Shown piece after piece: positions 53,157 to 61,473 of a stretch of 64,000 nucleotides of DNA (positions are counted from its first letter, which is position 1; the number at the start of each line of letters is the position of its first letter). The DNA lies in NCBI RefSeq assembly GCF_003013395.1, contig NZ_PXZM01000036.1, forward strand, positions 186,001 through 250,000. The letters are read 5' to 3'. The notes under the pieces are model-generated. The model was not told the DNA's origin and ran no database searches. It worked only from the letters and a program-made list of their open reading frames with translations. The DNA is from Brevibacillus fortis. GTDB lineage: Bacteria; Bacillota; Bacilli; Brevibacillales; Brevibacillaceae. A program made the position numbers and the translations under genes.

Positions 53157-53507
53157 ATGCAAGACTCTATCATTTACTGCATGGTACCAAAAGCTTACTG
53201 GGAAAAGTGGCTCGATAAGGATCACTACTTACCGCGCGATTACGAGCAGGAAGGCTTTATTCACGCGACAAAAGGGGACGAGTTGCTTGAAAAAGTAGCA
53301 AACCGCGTCTACGCACAGTTTGACGAGGAGTTATATGTACTCGTTGTCGATGAAACGAAATCGACTTCGGAAGTCAAATACGAGGCTGCGAAGGATGGAC
53401 TGCTGTATCCGCACATCTACGGACCGCTGAATCAAGATGCGATCGTGGATATGAAGGAAATGAAGCGGATAGACGGCCAATGGCGTCTGGGAACGTCCAT
53501 CCGCTAA
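53157..53507 (+). CDS. DUF952 family protein
   Basis: 116 residues. The DUF952 signature EGFIHATKGDELLEKVANRVY and a late YPHIYGPLN block are present. Members are cytosolic proteins of unknown function sometimes proposed as ADP-ribosyl or glutathione-type enzymes. TTGGAGGAG precedes the ATG. Confidence 0.87.
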   Translation: MQDSIIYCMVPKAYWEKWLDKDHYLPRDYEQEGFIHATKGDELLEKVANRVYAQFDEELYVLVVDETKSTSEVKYEAAKDGLLYPHIYGPLNQDAIVDMKEMKRIDGQWRLGTSIR

Positions 53508-53510
53508 GCT

Positions 53511-53726
53511 CTACCAGTTAAACCATTTGAGTAGCGCAAGCACTTCTTGACGCTTGGCCTCAGGTAGCTTGTCGAGTCTACGCAAGAGAAGATCGATTCG
53601 CATGCGCTGTTCCACTTCGGATTCAGGTACCTTTTTCCCCTTCACCCATTGTCGTTTCAGGCGGACGGGATCAATATCAGAGATGATTCGAAGCAGCTTT
53701 CTTTCCAACAAATCTAAGGAAGCCAT
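53511..53726 (-). CDS. Small hypothetical helical protein
   Basis: 71 residues, basic, nearly all helical: LDLLERKLLRIISDIDPVRL, then SEVEQRMRIDLLLRRLDKL. Convergent with the DUF952 gene with a 3-bp gap and no room for a terminator. Not recognised. Confidence 0.55.
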   Translation of the reverse strand: MASLDLLERKLLRIISDIDPVRLKRQWVKGKKVPESEVEQRMRIDLLLRRLDKLPEAKRQEVLALLKWFNW

Positions 53727-53851
53727 AGGTGAAACCCTCTTTTTCGTTTTAATCCGTTTCTTCTATTATAGCACGGGTACATAAAGAAACCATGATTGGC
53801 GCACAATGGTAAAGGTGTTGAATATAACCCTTTGTAGGAGGCGTATCGATT

Positions 53852-54070
53852 ATGGCGAAGCCGGATGACCGTTCTGACAACGCAGAAAAGCTGCAAAACA
53901 TGATTTCCAATACGGAAGAAAACATTCGCGAGTCCGAAGCTTACCTGGCGGCTAATGCTGGAGAGATTTCTGATGAAGAAAGAGCAAACCTCGAAGCAAA
54001 AAATCAGCGTCGTGGAGAAAGCATCGAGGGATATCGTGCGGAAATCAAGGATGAATCTTCGCAGGCATAA
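53852..54070 (+). CDS. tlp: Small acid-soluble spore protein Tlp (thioredoxin-like)
   Basis: 72 residues, highly charged. The Tlp signature PDDRSDNAEKLQNMISNTEENI is near the N-terminus, and the remainder is an acidic coiled helix. Tlp is made in the forespore and lost on germination. TAGGAGGCG precedes the ATG. It marks the organism as spore-forming. A terminator follows directly. Confidence 0.87.
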   Translation: MAKPDDRSDNAEKLQNMISNTEENIRESEAYLAANAGEISDEERANLEAKNQRRGESIEGYRAEIKDESSQA

Positions 54071-54082
54071 ACTTGCTACCAA

Positions 54083-54116
54083 ACGTCTGGCGCCAACTAT
54101 GCGTCAGGCGTTTTTT
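54083..54116 (+). terminator. Terminator after tlp
   Basis: ACGTCTGGCGC pairs with GCGTCAGGCGT (11 bp with two G-T) before six T. Confidence 0.85.
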
Positions 54117-54210
54117 CATTCTATCGGGCAAAAGTGCAACAAAACATGATTTGTTTTACGAAACATGGTAATCTGTAATGGTACAAAATTGAATAAGAGG
54201 AGAAAGACTT

Positions 54211-55323
54211 ATGAAGCGACCAGAAGATACACGCGTCGTTGTCGGCATGTCCGGCGGAGTCGACTCCTCCGTGACGGCTTACCTGCTTAAGCAACAGGGA
54301 TATGACGTCATCGGCATCTTCATGAAAAACTGGGATGATACCGATGAATTCGGCCACTGCACGGCGGAAGAAGACTTCCAGGATGTCCGGCGCGTCTGTG
54401 AACAGATCGGCATTCCATATTACACGGTAAACTTTGAAAAAGAATACATGGACAAGGTATTCCAGTATTTTTTGGATGAATATAAACGGGGACGTACACC
54501 GAATCCGGATGTCATGTGCAACCGTGAAATCAAGTTCGGTGAGCTTCTCGGCAAGGTCATGGATCTTGGGGCGGATTATATTGCCACCGGCCATTATGCG
54601 CAGGTCAAGTACATCGACGGCGAGTACAAACTCATTCGTGGAGCTGACAATAACAAGGACCAGACATACTTCTTGAATGTATTGGGCCAAGAACAGCTGT
54701 CTAAAACGATGTTCCCGATTGGTCATCTCCCGAAACCTCAAGTAAGAGAGATCGCGGAGAAAGCAGGACTCTATACAGCGAAAAAGAAGGACAGTACAGG
54801 GATCTGCTTTATTGGAGAGCGCAACTTCCGCGAGTTCCTACAAAACTATTTGCCTGCTAGACCAGGAAATATCGAGACAGTAGATGGAGCAGTCATCGGT
54901 ACGCACGACGGACTGATGTACTATACATTGGGTCAACGACAAGGCTTAGGGATAGGCGGAGGTCATGGCACGAGCGGACAACCTTGGTTTGTTGTAGACA
55001 AGGATTTGGAGCGGAATGTCCTGATTGTCGGTGAAGGTTCTGATCATATTCGTCTGTACTCGAAGAGCCTCCTGGCAACCAACGTTAGCTGGGTGAGTGA
55101 TAAGAAGCCTTCCGAAACGTTTACTTGTACAGCCAAATTCCGTTATCGCCAGCCAGATCAGGGAGTAACCGTTCACCTGATGGAGGATGGAACTGTAGAA
55201 GTTGTTTTTGAACAGCCGCAAAAAGCGGTGACACCTGGTCAAGCCGTCGTCTTTTATGATGGGGAAGTATGCTTGGGTGGCGGTACGATAGACAAGGTAC
55301 GCTTAGTCGATAAAGAGAACTAA
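54211..55323 (+). CDS. mnmA: tRNA 2-thiouridine synthase MnmA
   Basis: 370 residues. The ATP-pyrophosphatase loop is VVVGMSGGVDSSVTAYLL; catalytic cysteines lie in PDVMCNREIKFG and GICFIGER; the C-terminal barrel ends with EVCLGGGTI. MnmA puts sulfur on U34 of tRNA Lys, Glu and Gln. In Bacillales the sulfur comes from the YrvO desulfurase, whose gene is often directly upstream; it is not here. GAGGAGAAAG precedes the ATG. Confidence 0.95.
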   Translation: MKRPEDTRVVVGMSGGVDSSVTAYLLKQQGYDVIGIFMKNWDDTDEFGHCTAEEDFQDVRRVCEQIGIPYYTVNFEKEYMDKVFQYFLDEYKRGRTPNPDVMCNREIKFGELLGKVMDLGADYIATGHYAQVKYIDGEYKLIRGADNNKDQTYFLNVLGQEQLSKTMFPIGHLPKPQVREIAEKAGLYTAKKKDSTGICFIGERNFREFLQNYLPARPGNIETVDGAVIGTHDGLMYYTLGQRQGLGIGGGHGTSGQPWFVVDKDLERNVLIVGEGSDHIRLYSKSLLATNVSWVSDKKPSETFTCTAKFRYRQPDQGVTVHLMEDGTVEVVFEQPQKAVTPGQAVVFYDGEVCLGGGTIDKVRLVDKEN

Positions 55324-55344
55324 GATAGACGGGGGAAGCGCTCG

Positions 55345-55674
55345 GTGGATGCTACGAAAAAATCAAAAGTGATTATCGTATCGTTTTTGTCTGCGGCTGT
55401 TCTCTTGGGGATCCTCGCTTACTTTGGGATGGCCTCCTTGGGACAAGAGCATATGGCGACGATCCATAGTGTCATCAAGGAGAAGGGCGGGGTTGTTACG
55501 ACAGGTGGAGTGACAGCGGTTCCTCTGGAGGAAAGTCCATTTACGAACAGTGGAAAAGGTAATACGATCTACCGTATCCTCTATACGAAAGATGGGCAAC
55601 AGCTGACGGCTTGGTATCGTGCTGATAACAATTCCTCTATTAAAAAAGAGCCCGAAGCATGGATTCTACCGTAA
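55345..55674 (+). CDS. Membrane-anchored hypothetical protein
   Basis: 109 residues from GTG 55345. A single N-terminal membrane helix (VIIVSFLSAAVLLGILAYFG) is followed by an external domain with VIKEKGGVVTTGGVTAVPLE and TIYRILYTKDGQQLTAWYR. No family recognised. It sits 21 bp after mnmA and 37 bp before the ACT gene, so probably one transcript. Confidence 0.65.
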   Translation: MDATKKSKVIIVSFLSAAVLLGILAYFGMASLGQEHMATIHSVIKEKGGVVTTGGVTAVPLEESPFTNSGKGNTIYRILYTKDGQQLTAWYRADNNSSIKKEPEAWILP

Positions 55675-55711
55675 AAAAGGATAAACCTGACTGGGAGAGT
55701 GAAGGCATCAC

Positions 55712-56224
55712 ATGACCCAATACGATGGACTGCGTGAGCTGGCTGAACTGATCCGAAGACTCGAGCCAGAGTTAGCGGGTGCACAATTAAGTATTCTTGC
55801 TCATGAAAATAAAGAGGAAATCGCAACGCTATTAGTGGAAGGATTCGGTACGAAAGTTTCTGTCCAACATAGCTCCGGCGAATATGCGAATCATTTGGCG
55901 ATTTTGCGGGTAGGGGTGAACAAGTACACCTTTGCGCAGGATTGGAGAGAAGTGTACATCAGTGAAATCAATTACTGCGCGTGTCGCATACCTCCAGGGG
56001 CCCATGGATTGTTGGTTCACCATATCGATTATCCCGGCGTGATTTATGATGTCTCACAAAAGCTGGCCGACCATCAAATCAATGTATCCAAGCTGAATGT
56101 ATCGCGCGAGCAAAAAGGGAAGAATGCCCTGCTTATTTCTGTGACCGATGAAGAGATTACACCGGCGATTGTATCTACCATTGAAGAGTTGCCCAAAATC
56201 ATCAAAGTGCTATCTCTACAGTAA
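55712..56224 (+). CDS. ACT domain-containing protein
   Basis: 170 residues. The C-terminal 75 contain an ACT domain, HHIDYPGVIYDVSQKLADH, INVSKLNVSREQKGKNALL, very like the SerA regulatory domain. The N-terminal half (AELIRRLEPELAGAQLS, GFGTKVSVQHSSGEYANHL) resembles the ASB domain that precedes ACT in bacterial SerA. There is no catalytic domain, so it may be a free serine or amino acid sensor. A terminator follows. Confidence 0.8.
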   Translation: MTQYDGLRELAELIRRLEPELAGAQLSILAHENKEEIATLLVEGFGTKVSVQHSSGEYANHLAILRVGVNKYTFAQDWREVYISEINYCACRIPPGAHGLLVHHIDYPGVIYDVSQKLADHQINVSKLNVSREQKGKNALLISVTDEEITPAIVSTIEELPKIIKVLSLQ

Positions 56225-56236
56225 GCAAATCAGGAT

Positions 56237-56271
56237 AAAAAAACTGCCCGATTTTAGCGGGCAGTTTTTTT
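56237..56271. terminator. Shared terminator of convergent genes
   Basis: ACTGCCCG/CGGGCAGT flanked by seven A and seven T, symmetric. It overlaps the last codons of the esterase gene. Confidence 0.88.
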
Positions 56272-57075
56272 CGTAGCGAATTTGAGTCCATGGCTAATTA
56301 AGACTGGCAATACGGACGAATGAGTTTCGTCAGCAAATTCTTTAAAGGAAGCGTTGATTTGACCTTTGCCCATGGAAGACAATCGTTCGATCATCGCCAG
56401 AGATTTTTCTTTGACCAAGAATCGGCCATCGTTTTCCAATTCCCCAATGGTAAGAAGCGCATGGACGTTGAGGTCATCGGTCAGCAGGGTCGGCAATTGA
56501 CTCTCCTTCGCAAGCAGTACGCTCTCATTCCAGTGGATGGAAGGACTGCCAGCTATATATCGCTGAAAAGCATGTGGTCTCGACAAAAGTACATGCAAGA
56601 CAAACAAGCCACCTAGCGAATGTCCAAAAATCGCTTGCTGCGTCCGATCGATGGGGAAGTCGCTTTCAATGCTAGGCTTGAGCTCCTCCTCCAAAAAGGT
56701 GAGGAACTGCTCAGCTCCCCCCATCTGAGGCCACTCAGATCCTCTTGGGTTGCCAGGAAGCTCTGAGACGGGAACCTCATACGTGTAATCAAAGAAACGG
56801 GCAGGATGGAACGGCCCGTCTGTTGGATATCCAATCCCGACGACGATAGCAGGACACACGCCGGTTCGCTCAGGACCGCGTGATTGTATCCGTATCGCTT
56901 CTGTCATGGTTGCAAAAACAGAGTTGCCATCTAGCAAATATATGACGGGAAAGCCTGATTCCGGAGGGGGATCGGCAGGTATACTTACGAAAATGTGATA
57001 GTCACGCTCTTGATAAGTCATGATTTTACTGTAAGAACGAGGAATGACAACAGGTTGATAGTCGGTGCTTTTCAT
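56254..57075 (-). CDS. Alpha/beta hydrolase, IroE/BesA-like esterase
   Basis: 273 residues. The nucleophile elbow is IFGHSLGGLFVLH, and FPVIYLLDGNSVFATMTEAIRIQ and IVVGIGYPTDG are family blocks of the esterase-D/Fes group that hydrolyses siderophore trilactones such as bacillibactin. A catalytic His is expected in DETHSSVLP near the end. No siderophore genes are near, so substrate is only suggested. ATG with TTGGAGAG upstream. Confidence 0.82.
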   Translation of the reverse strand: MKSTDYQPVVIPRSYSKIMTYQERDYHIFVSIPADPPPESGFPVIYLLDGNSVFATMTEAIRIQSRGPERTGVCPAIVVGIGYPTDGPFHPARFFDYTYEVPVSELPGNPRGSEWPQMGGAEQFLTFLEEELKPSIESDFPIDRTQQAIFGHSLGGLFVLHVLLSRPHAFQRYIAGSPSIHWNESVLLAKESQLPTLLTDDLNVHALLTIGELENDGRFLVKEKSLAMIERLSSMGKGQINASFKEFADETHSSVLPVLISHGLKFATKKTAR

Positions 57076-57257
57076 GAGGGCTACACTCCAATCTCTCCAA
57101 GGCTAACCAACACGCACAAAATCTATTATATGGACGGAAACCAGAGATTGGCAATAGCCGAAAAAGGAGAATAGTTAGTTTTCGAAAAGAGCGCATACTG
57201 ATCTTGACTCCTACGATATATTGAGGTAAAGTAAGTTTTACCAACTACATATTGATG

Positions 57258-57472
57258 CGGTGAGGTGTTTACCAGTCAGATCTGGTAGACTTAATAGGGA
57301 AGTCGGTGAGAATCCGGCGCGGTCCCGCCACTGTAATGAGAGAGTTCCATTTGCGAGAGAATGCCACTGATCATGAAGGATCGGGAAGGTGAAAATGGAG
57401 CGATGATCCAAAAGCCAGGAGACCTGCCTAACCGCTTGCACTGTTTAACCTACGGGAGATAGGGAAGTGTTC
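57258..57472 (+). promoter_or_regulatory. Cobalamin riboswitch upstream of nrdI-nrdE-nrdF
   Basis: Core blocks in order: GAGGTGTTTACC, GGGAAGTCGGTGAGAATCCG, GCGGTCCCGCCACTGTAA, GCCAGGAGACCTGCCT and a closing GGGAGATAGGG. These are the conserved segments of the B12 box aptamer. A terminator hairpin follows, so it probably ends transcription when B12 is bound. Confidence 0.93.
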
Positions 57473-57517
57473 GAGCGCTCAATTCGCATTGGCGAATTGC
57501 TAGATGGAAGTCATCAC

Positions 57518-57553
57518 GCGCATTCGGCATGTAAAACGTCGGATGCGCTTTTA
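57518..57553 (+). terminator. Riboswitch-controlled terminator before nrdI
   Basis: GCGCATTCGGC/GTCGGATGCGC with two G-T pairs, then TTTTA. An upstream AATTCGC/GCGAATT hairpin may be a competing fold. Confidence 0.7.
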
Positions 57554-57598
57554 CTTTGGCTAAATAACATACATACAGAGTAAAAAAAGCAGGATAGG

Positions 57599-57967
57599 AT
57601 GAGGGACATGTTAATCGCTTATGATTCAAAAACAGGAAATGTCCGAAGATTCGTCAACAAAATTAATTTGCCACATGTGGAAATTGATCAAGATATGGTG
57701 GTGGACGAGCCATTCATTTTGATTACATACACGACGGGATTCGGACAAGTGCCGGAGAAGGTGGCGACGTTCCTGAAGCGAAATCATGTTCATCTGCGCG
57801 GGGTATCCGCCAGCGGGAACCGCAACTGGGGGACTAGCTTTGCCAAAAGTGCGGATACGATCGCAAGCCAATATGGCGTTCCGGTGATTTCTAAATTTGA
57901 ACTGTCCGGTACCGGCCGTGACGTGGAACAATTTACGAGTGGGGTGGCAGCAATTGCGGCATATTGA
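57599..57967 (+). CDS. nrdI: Class Ib ribonucleotide reductase flavodoxin NrdI
   Basis: 122 residues. FMN-binding start MLIAYDSKTGNVRRFV and TYTTGFGQVP, then VSASGNRNWGTSF, are NrdI hallmarks. It delivers oxidant to assemble the dimanganese-tyrosyl cofactor of NrdF. Its end overlaps the start of nrdE. An alternative start is ATG 57608. Together with nrdE and nrdF it makes the B12-independent reductase. Confidence 0.92.
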   Translation: MRDMLIAYDSKTGNVRRFVNKINLPHVEIDQDMVVDEPFILITYTTGFGQVPEKVATFLKRNHVHLRGVSASGNRNWGTSFAKSADTIASQYGVPVISKFELSGTGRDVEQFTSGVAAIAAY

Positions 57968-60038
57968 ATTGAACAACGAACTGATGCAGCGTGGCAACGA
58001 CGGATTTTACCAACTGGAAAAGGATCGGGAAGCGGTTGCGGTCTTCATGGAAGAAGTGCAGTCCAACACGATGACCTTTGGCAGTGTCAAAGAACGTATG
58101 GACTATTTGATCGAGAATGATTTCTATGAAAACGTCTATGAAACTTACACTGTTGAACAGGTCGATGAAGTTTTCCGTTTGGCCTATGACGCTGATTTTC
58201 AATTTGCTTCGTACATGGCTATCTCCAAATTTTATAAAGATTACGCTTTGAAAACGAACGATAAATCGATGTATTTGGAGCAGTATCCAGACCGGGTGGC
58301 CGTTGTGGCACTGTCCCTTGGACAAGGTAACTTTGAGCTCGCCAAGCGTTTAACGATTTCCATGATGGATCAACGCTTGCAGCCAGCAACACCAACCTTC
58401 CTGAATGCAGGCAAAAGCCGCCGTGGAGAAATGGTCTCCTGCTTCCTGCTCGAAATGGATGATGCCCTGAACTCCATCAACTTTATTCTGGGAACTTGTA
58501 TGCAGCTATCCAAAATTGGCGGCGGTGTAGCCGTGAACCTGTCCAAGCTTCGCGGACGAGGAGAGCCGATCAAAGGCGTCGAGGGCGCAGCAAAAGGTGT
58601 CATGCCAGTTCTCAAGCTGTTGGAAGATGCATTTTCCTACGCGGATCAAATGGGACAACGCAAAGGCTCGGGTGCAGCGTACTACAACATCTTCGGCTGG
58701 GATATCAACGAGTTTCTCGATTGCAAAAAGATCAATGCGGATGAAAAAGCACGCATCAAAACGTTGTCCATCGGCCTGATCGTACCAAACGTTTTCTACA
58801 AGCTGGCTGAGGAAAACAAGCCATTGACTGTGTTTGCTCCGTACTCCGTGTACAAAGAATACGGCGTGCATCTGGATGATATGGACCTCGATGACATGTA
58901 CGAGGAACTCTTGGCAAATGATCGAATCAAGAAAAAGACCGTGATGAGCGCACGCGAGATGTTGACCAAAATCGCGATGATCCAAATGGAATCGGGCTAC
59001 CCGTACATCATGAACAAAACGAATGCGAACAACAACCATGCGCTGAAAGATCTCGGATCAGTGAAAATGTCCAACCTGTGCACGGAAATCTTCCAGCTGC
59101 AGGAGACTTCGACGATCACCAATTACGGCGAGATGGACATCATCCGTCGAGATATTAGCTGCAATCTCGCGTCGCTCAATATCGTCAACGTGATGGAACG
59201 CAAGATGATCCGTGAATCCGTCCACGAAGGGATCGAAGCCATTACAGCCGTGAGTGACATGACGCGTGTAGAAAACGCTCCAGGCGTTCAAAAAGCGAAC
59301 CGTGAGCTGCACTCAGTAGGTCTCGGGGCGATGAACTTAAACGGCTATCTGGCAAAGAACAAAATCGCCTATGAGAGTGAAGAAGCGAAAGATTTCGCTC
59401 GTACGTATTTCATGATGATGAACTTCTACTCCTTGGAAAAGAGCATGGAAATTGCTAAGGAAACAGGCCAGACCTTCTTGGGCTTTGAACAATCGGAATA
59501 TGCTAAAGGCACTTATTTTACCAAATACGTGACGAACGATTACAGCCCGCAGACGGAAAAAGGAAAGCTCCTCTTCGATGGGATGCACATTCCGACGCCA
59601 GCGGATTGGGCGGAACTACAGCAAAAGGTGCAAAAGCATGGCGTTTACCATGCGTACCGTTTGGCGATTGCACCGACACAGAGCATTTCCTACATTCAAA
59701 ATGCGACTTCTAGCGTGATGCCAATCGTCGAGCATATCGAAACGAGAACGTATGCCAACTCTACGACGTACTACCCGATGCCGTACTTGTCGCAGGAAAA
59801 CTATTTTTACTACAAATCGGCGTATGTCATTGATCAATTCAAAGTGATTGATCTGATTGCAGAAATTCAAGAGCACGTCGACCAAGGAATTTCGACTGTG
59901 CTGCACGTGAACAGCAATATTTCTACCAGAGAACTGGCTCGCTATTACATTTACGCAGCGAAAAAAGGTCTGAAGTCACTCTACTATACGCGTACGAAGC
60001 ATTTGACTGTAGAAGAGTGCATTAGCTGCGCAGTTTAG
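57954..60038 (+). CDS. nrdE: Class Ib ribonucleotide reductase alpha subunit NrdE
   Basis: 694 residues. FLNAGKSRRGEMVSCFLLEMDD holds one active-site cysteine and ISCNLASLNI the radical cysteine; MQLSKIGGGVAVNLSKLRG and QRKGSGAAYYNIF are substrate and loop motifs; the C-terminus ends in ECISCAV, the CxxC used for re-reduction. I chose TTG 57954 (RHIELNNELMQ), which overlaps the end of nrdI by 14 bp with GGGGTGG upstream; the frame is open earlier but that part is within nrdI. Converts ribonucleoside to deoxyribonucleoside diphosphates. Confidence 0.93.
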   Translation: MRHIELNNELMQRGNDGFYQLEKDREAVAVFMEEVQSNTMTFGSVKERMDYLIENDFYENVYETYTVEQVDEVFRLAYDADFQFASYMAISKFYKDYALKTNDKSMYLEQYPDRVAVVALSLGQGNFELAKRLTISMMDQRLQPATPTFLNAGKSRRGEMVSCFLLEMDDALNSINFILGTCMQLSKIGGGVAVNLSKLRGRGEPIKGVEGAAKGVMPVLKLLEDAFSYADQMGQRKGSGAAYYNIFGWDINEFLDCKKINADEKARIKTLSIGLIVPNVFYKLAEENKPLTVFAPYSVYKEYGVHLDDMDLDDMYEELLANDRIKKKTVMSAREMLTKIAMIQMESGYPYIMNKTNANNNHALKDLGSVKMSNLCTEIFQLQETSTITNYGEMDIIRRDISCNLASLNIVNVMERKMIRESVHEGIEAITAVSDMTRVENAPGVQKANRELHSVGLGAMNLNGYLAKNKIAYESEEAKDFARTYFMMMNFYSLEKSMEIAKETGQTFLGFEQSEYAKGTYFTKYVTNDYSPQTEKGKLLFDGMHIPTPADWAELQQKVQKHGVYHAYRLAIAPTQSISYIQNATSSVMPIVEHIETRTYANSTTYYPMPYLSQENYFYYKSAYVIDQFKVIDLIAEIQEHVDQGISTVLHVNSNISTRELARYYIYAAKKGLKSLYYTRTKHLTVEECISCAV

Positions 60039-60094
60039 GGAAACCGATTCATAAAAAGGAAAAGCATCAAGCAAAAAGAGAAGAGGAACGCCAT

Positions 60095-61045
60095 ATGAAA
60101 GCAGTCAATTGGAACAGGCCGGACGACGATTTTACGATGACGTTTTGGAATCAAAACATCATGCAGTTCTGGACAGATGATGAGATCCCACTGTCAGATG
60201 ACAAGATGTCCTGGATGGAGCTCAGTGCGACTGAACGGGAAACGTATAAAAAAGTATTGGGCGGTCTCACCTTGTTGGACACGGTTCAGGGTGGGGTAGG
60301 GATGCCGAAGATCATGGAGCATGTCGATGGACTGCAAAGAAAAGCGGTCCTCGCCTTCATGGGCATGATGGAGCAAATCCACGCCAAATCGTACAGCAGT
60401 ATTTTTACCACGCTGGCAACGACTGAAGAAATTGACGGTATTTTTTCGTGGGTAGAAAACAATCCGGATCTGCAAAAGAAAGCGGCCCTCATCTCTAAAC
60501 GCTATCAGGAAATCGAGAAACCGAAAGACTTGTACATGGCAATGGTAGCGTCCGTCTTCTTGGAAAGCTATCTGTTTTACAGCGGCTTCTTCTATCCGCT
60601 CTATTTGGCTGGTCAAGGCAAGATGACAAGCAGCGGAGAAATCATCGACCTGATCGTTCGCGACGAGAGCATTCATGGACTTTATGTCGGCGTTCTCGCG
60701 CAAGAAGTATATCAAGGTTTGAGTGTAGTCGAGCAGACCGCAGCAAAAGAGGAGCTGTATGCCCTTTTGCATGAACTGCAAGAAAATGAAGAGGCCTATA
60801 CGACTTCGTTGTATACGCAAATCGGATTGGCTGACGAGGTTCATGTGTATGTGCGCTACAACGCGAACAAAGCGTTGATGAATCTGGGGCTGGAGCCGCT
60901 ATTCCCGGAGGAAGATGTGAATCCGATCGTGCTGAACGGTATTCGCACGCAGACGAAGCAGCATGACTTCTTCTCGAAAAAAGGAAATGGCTATGTCCGT
61001 ACCTTGAACGTAGAGCCATTGACGGATGACGATTTTCGTTTTTAG
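60095..61045 (+). CDS. nrdF: Class Ib ribonucleotide reductase beta subunit NrdF
   Basis: 316 residues. The metal ligands and radical tyrosine lie in MEQIHAKSYSSIF (Glu93, His96, Tyr100), and the second ligand set in RDESIHGLYV. Class Ib uses a dimanganese or diiron centre assembled with NrdI. AGAGGAACGCC precedes the ATG. Last gene of the operon before the second riboswitch. Confidence 0.93.
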   Translation: MKAVNWNRPDDDFTMTFWNQNIMQFWTDDEIPLSDDKMSWMELSATERETYKKVLGGLTLLDTVQGGVGMPKIMEHVDGLQRKAVLAFMGMMEQIHAKSYSSIFTTLATTEEIDGIFSWVENNPDLQKKAALISKRYQEIEKPKDLYMAMVASVFLESYLFYSGFFYPLYLAGQGKMTSSGEIIDLIVRDESIHGLYVGVLAQEVYQGLSVVEQTAAKEELYALLHELQENEEAYTTSLYTQIGLADEVHVYVRYNANKALMNLGLEPLFPEEDVNPIVLNGIRTQTKQHDFFSKKGNGYVRTLNVEPLTDDDFRF

Positions 61046-61138
61046 TATGACAAAAATTGGATTCTGTGTTACTGTATGAAAAGAATGTTGCCTTGCTAGT
61101 TTTTAAGGGCACTTCACATAATCTTACAACTTCATAGG

Positions 61139-61359
61139 AGTGGGAACAGGTTCTTTGGTCAGAAAGAGCGACCAAGGATGAAAAGGGAAGTCGGTGAGAA
61201 TCCGACACGGTCCCGCCACTGTATGAGGGGAGTCGGCACATTTTCAGCCACTGATCTAAACGGATTGGGAAGGCATGTGCAGATGATGATCCCAAAGTCA
61301 GGAGACCTGCCTGTTTCGACGACACTGCTTAACCTACGGGAGATAGGGAGGTGTTAGGA
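61139..61359 (+). promoter_or_regulatory. Cobalamin riboswitch upstream of metE
   Basis: GGGAAGTCGGTGAGAATCCG, ACGGTCCCGCCACTGTA, GTCAGGAGACCTGCCT and GGGAGATAGGG blocks are present in order, and these core segments are nearly identical to the nrdI riboswitch. It is followed by a terminator and metE. Confidence 0.93.
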
Positions 61360-61382
61360 TGCTGTGATCTCAGTGCTTATTT

Positions 61383-61427
61383 GGCATTTCTAACGTTCTT
61401 TTTGATCGTTGGAGATGCCTTTTTTAT
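61383..61427 (+). terminator. Riboswitch-controlled terminator before metE
   Basis: GGCATTTCTAACG pairs with CGTTGGAGATGCC, followed by TTTTTTA. Typical of B12-off switching. Confidence 0.8.
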
Positions 61428-61473
61428 TGGGCGGATTCGAGTCAAGATCGAATAAAGAATGGAGAGGAAGCTC

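Noticed and set aside
60642..61325. Minus-strand open frame of 227 codons over nrdF and the metE riboswitch
   Set aside because: It is antisense to a clear gene and to riboswitch blocks; the sequence is Ser/Arg/His-rich without domain features.
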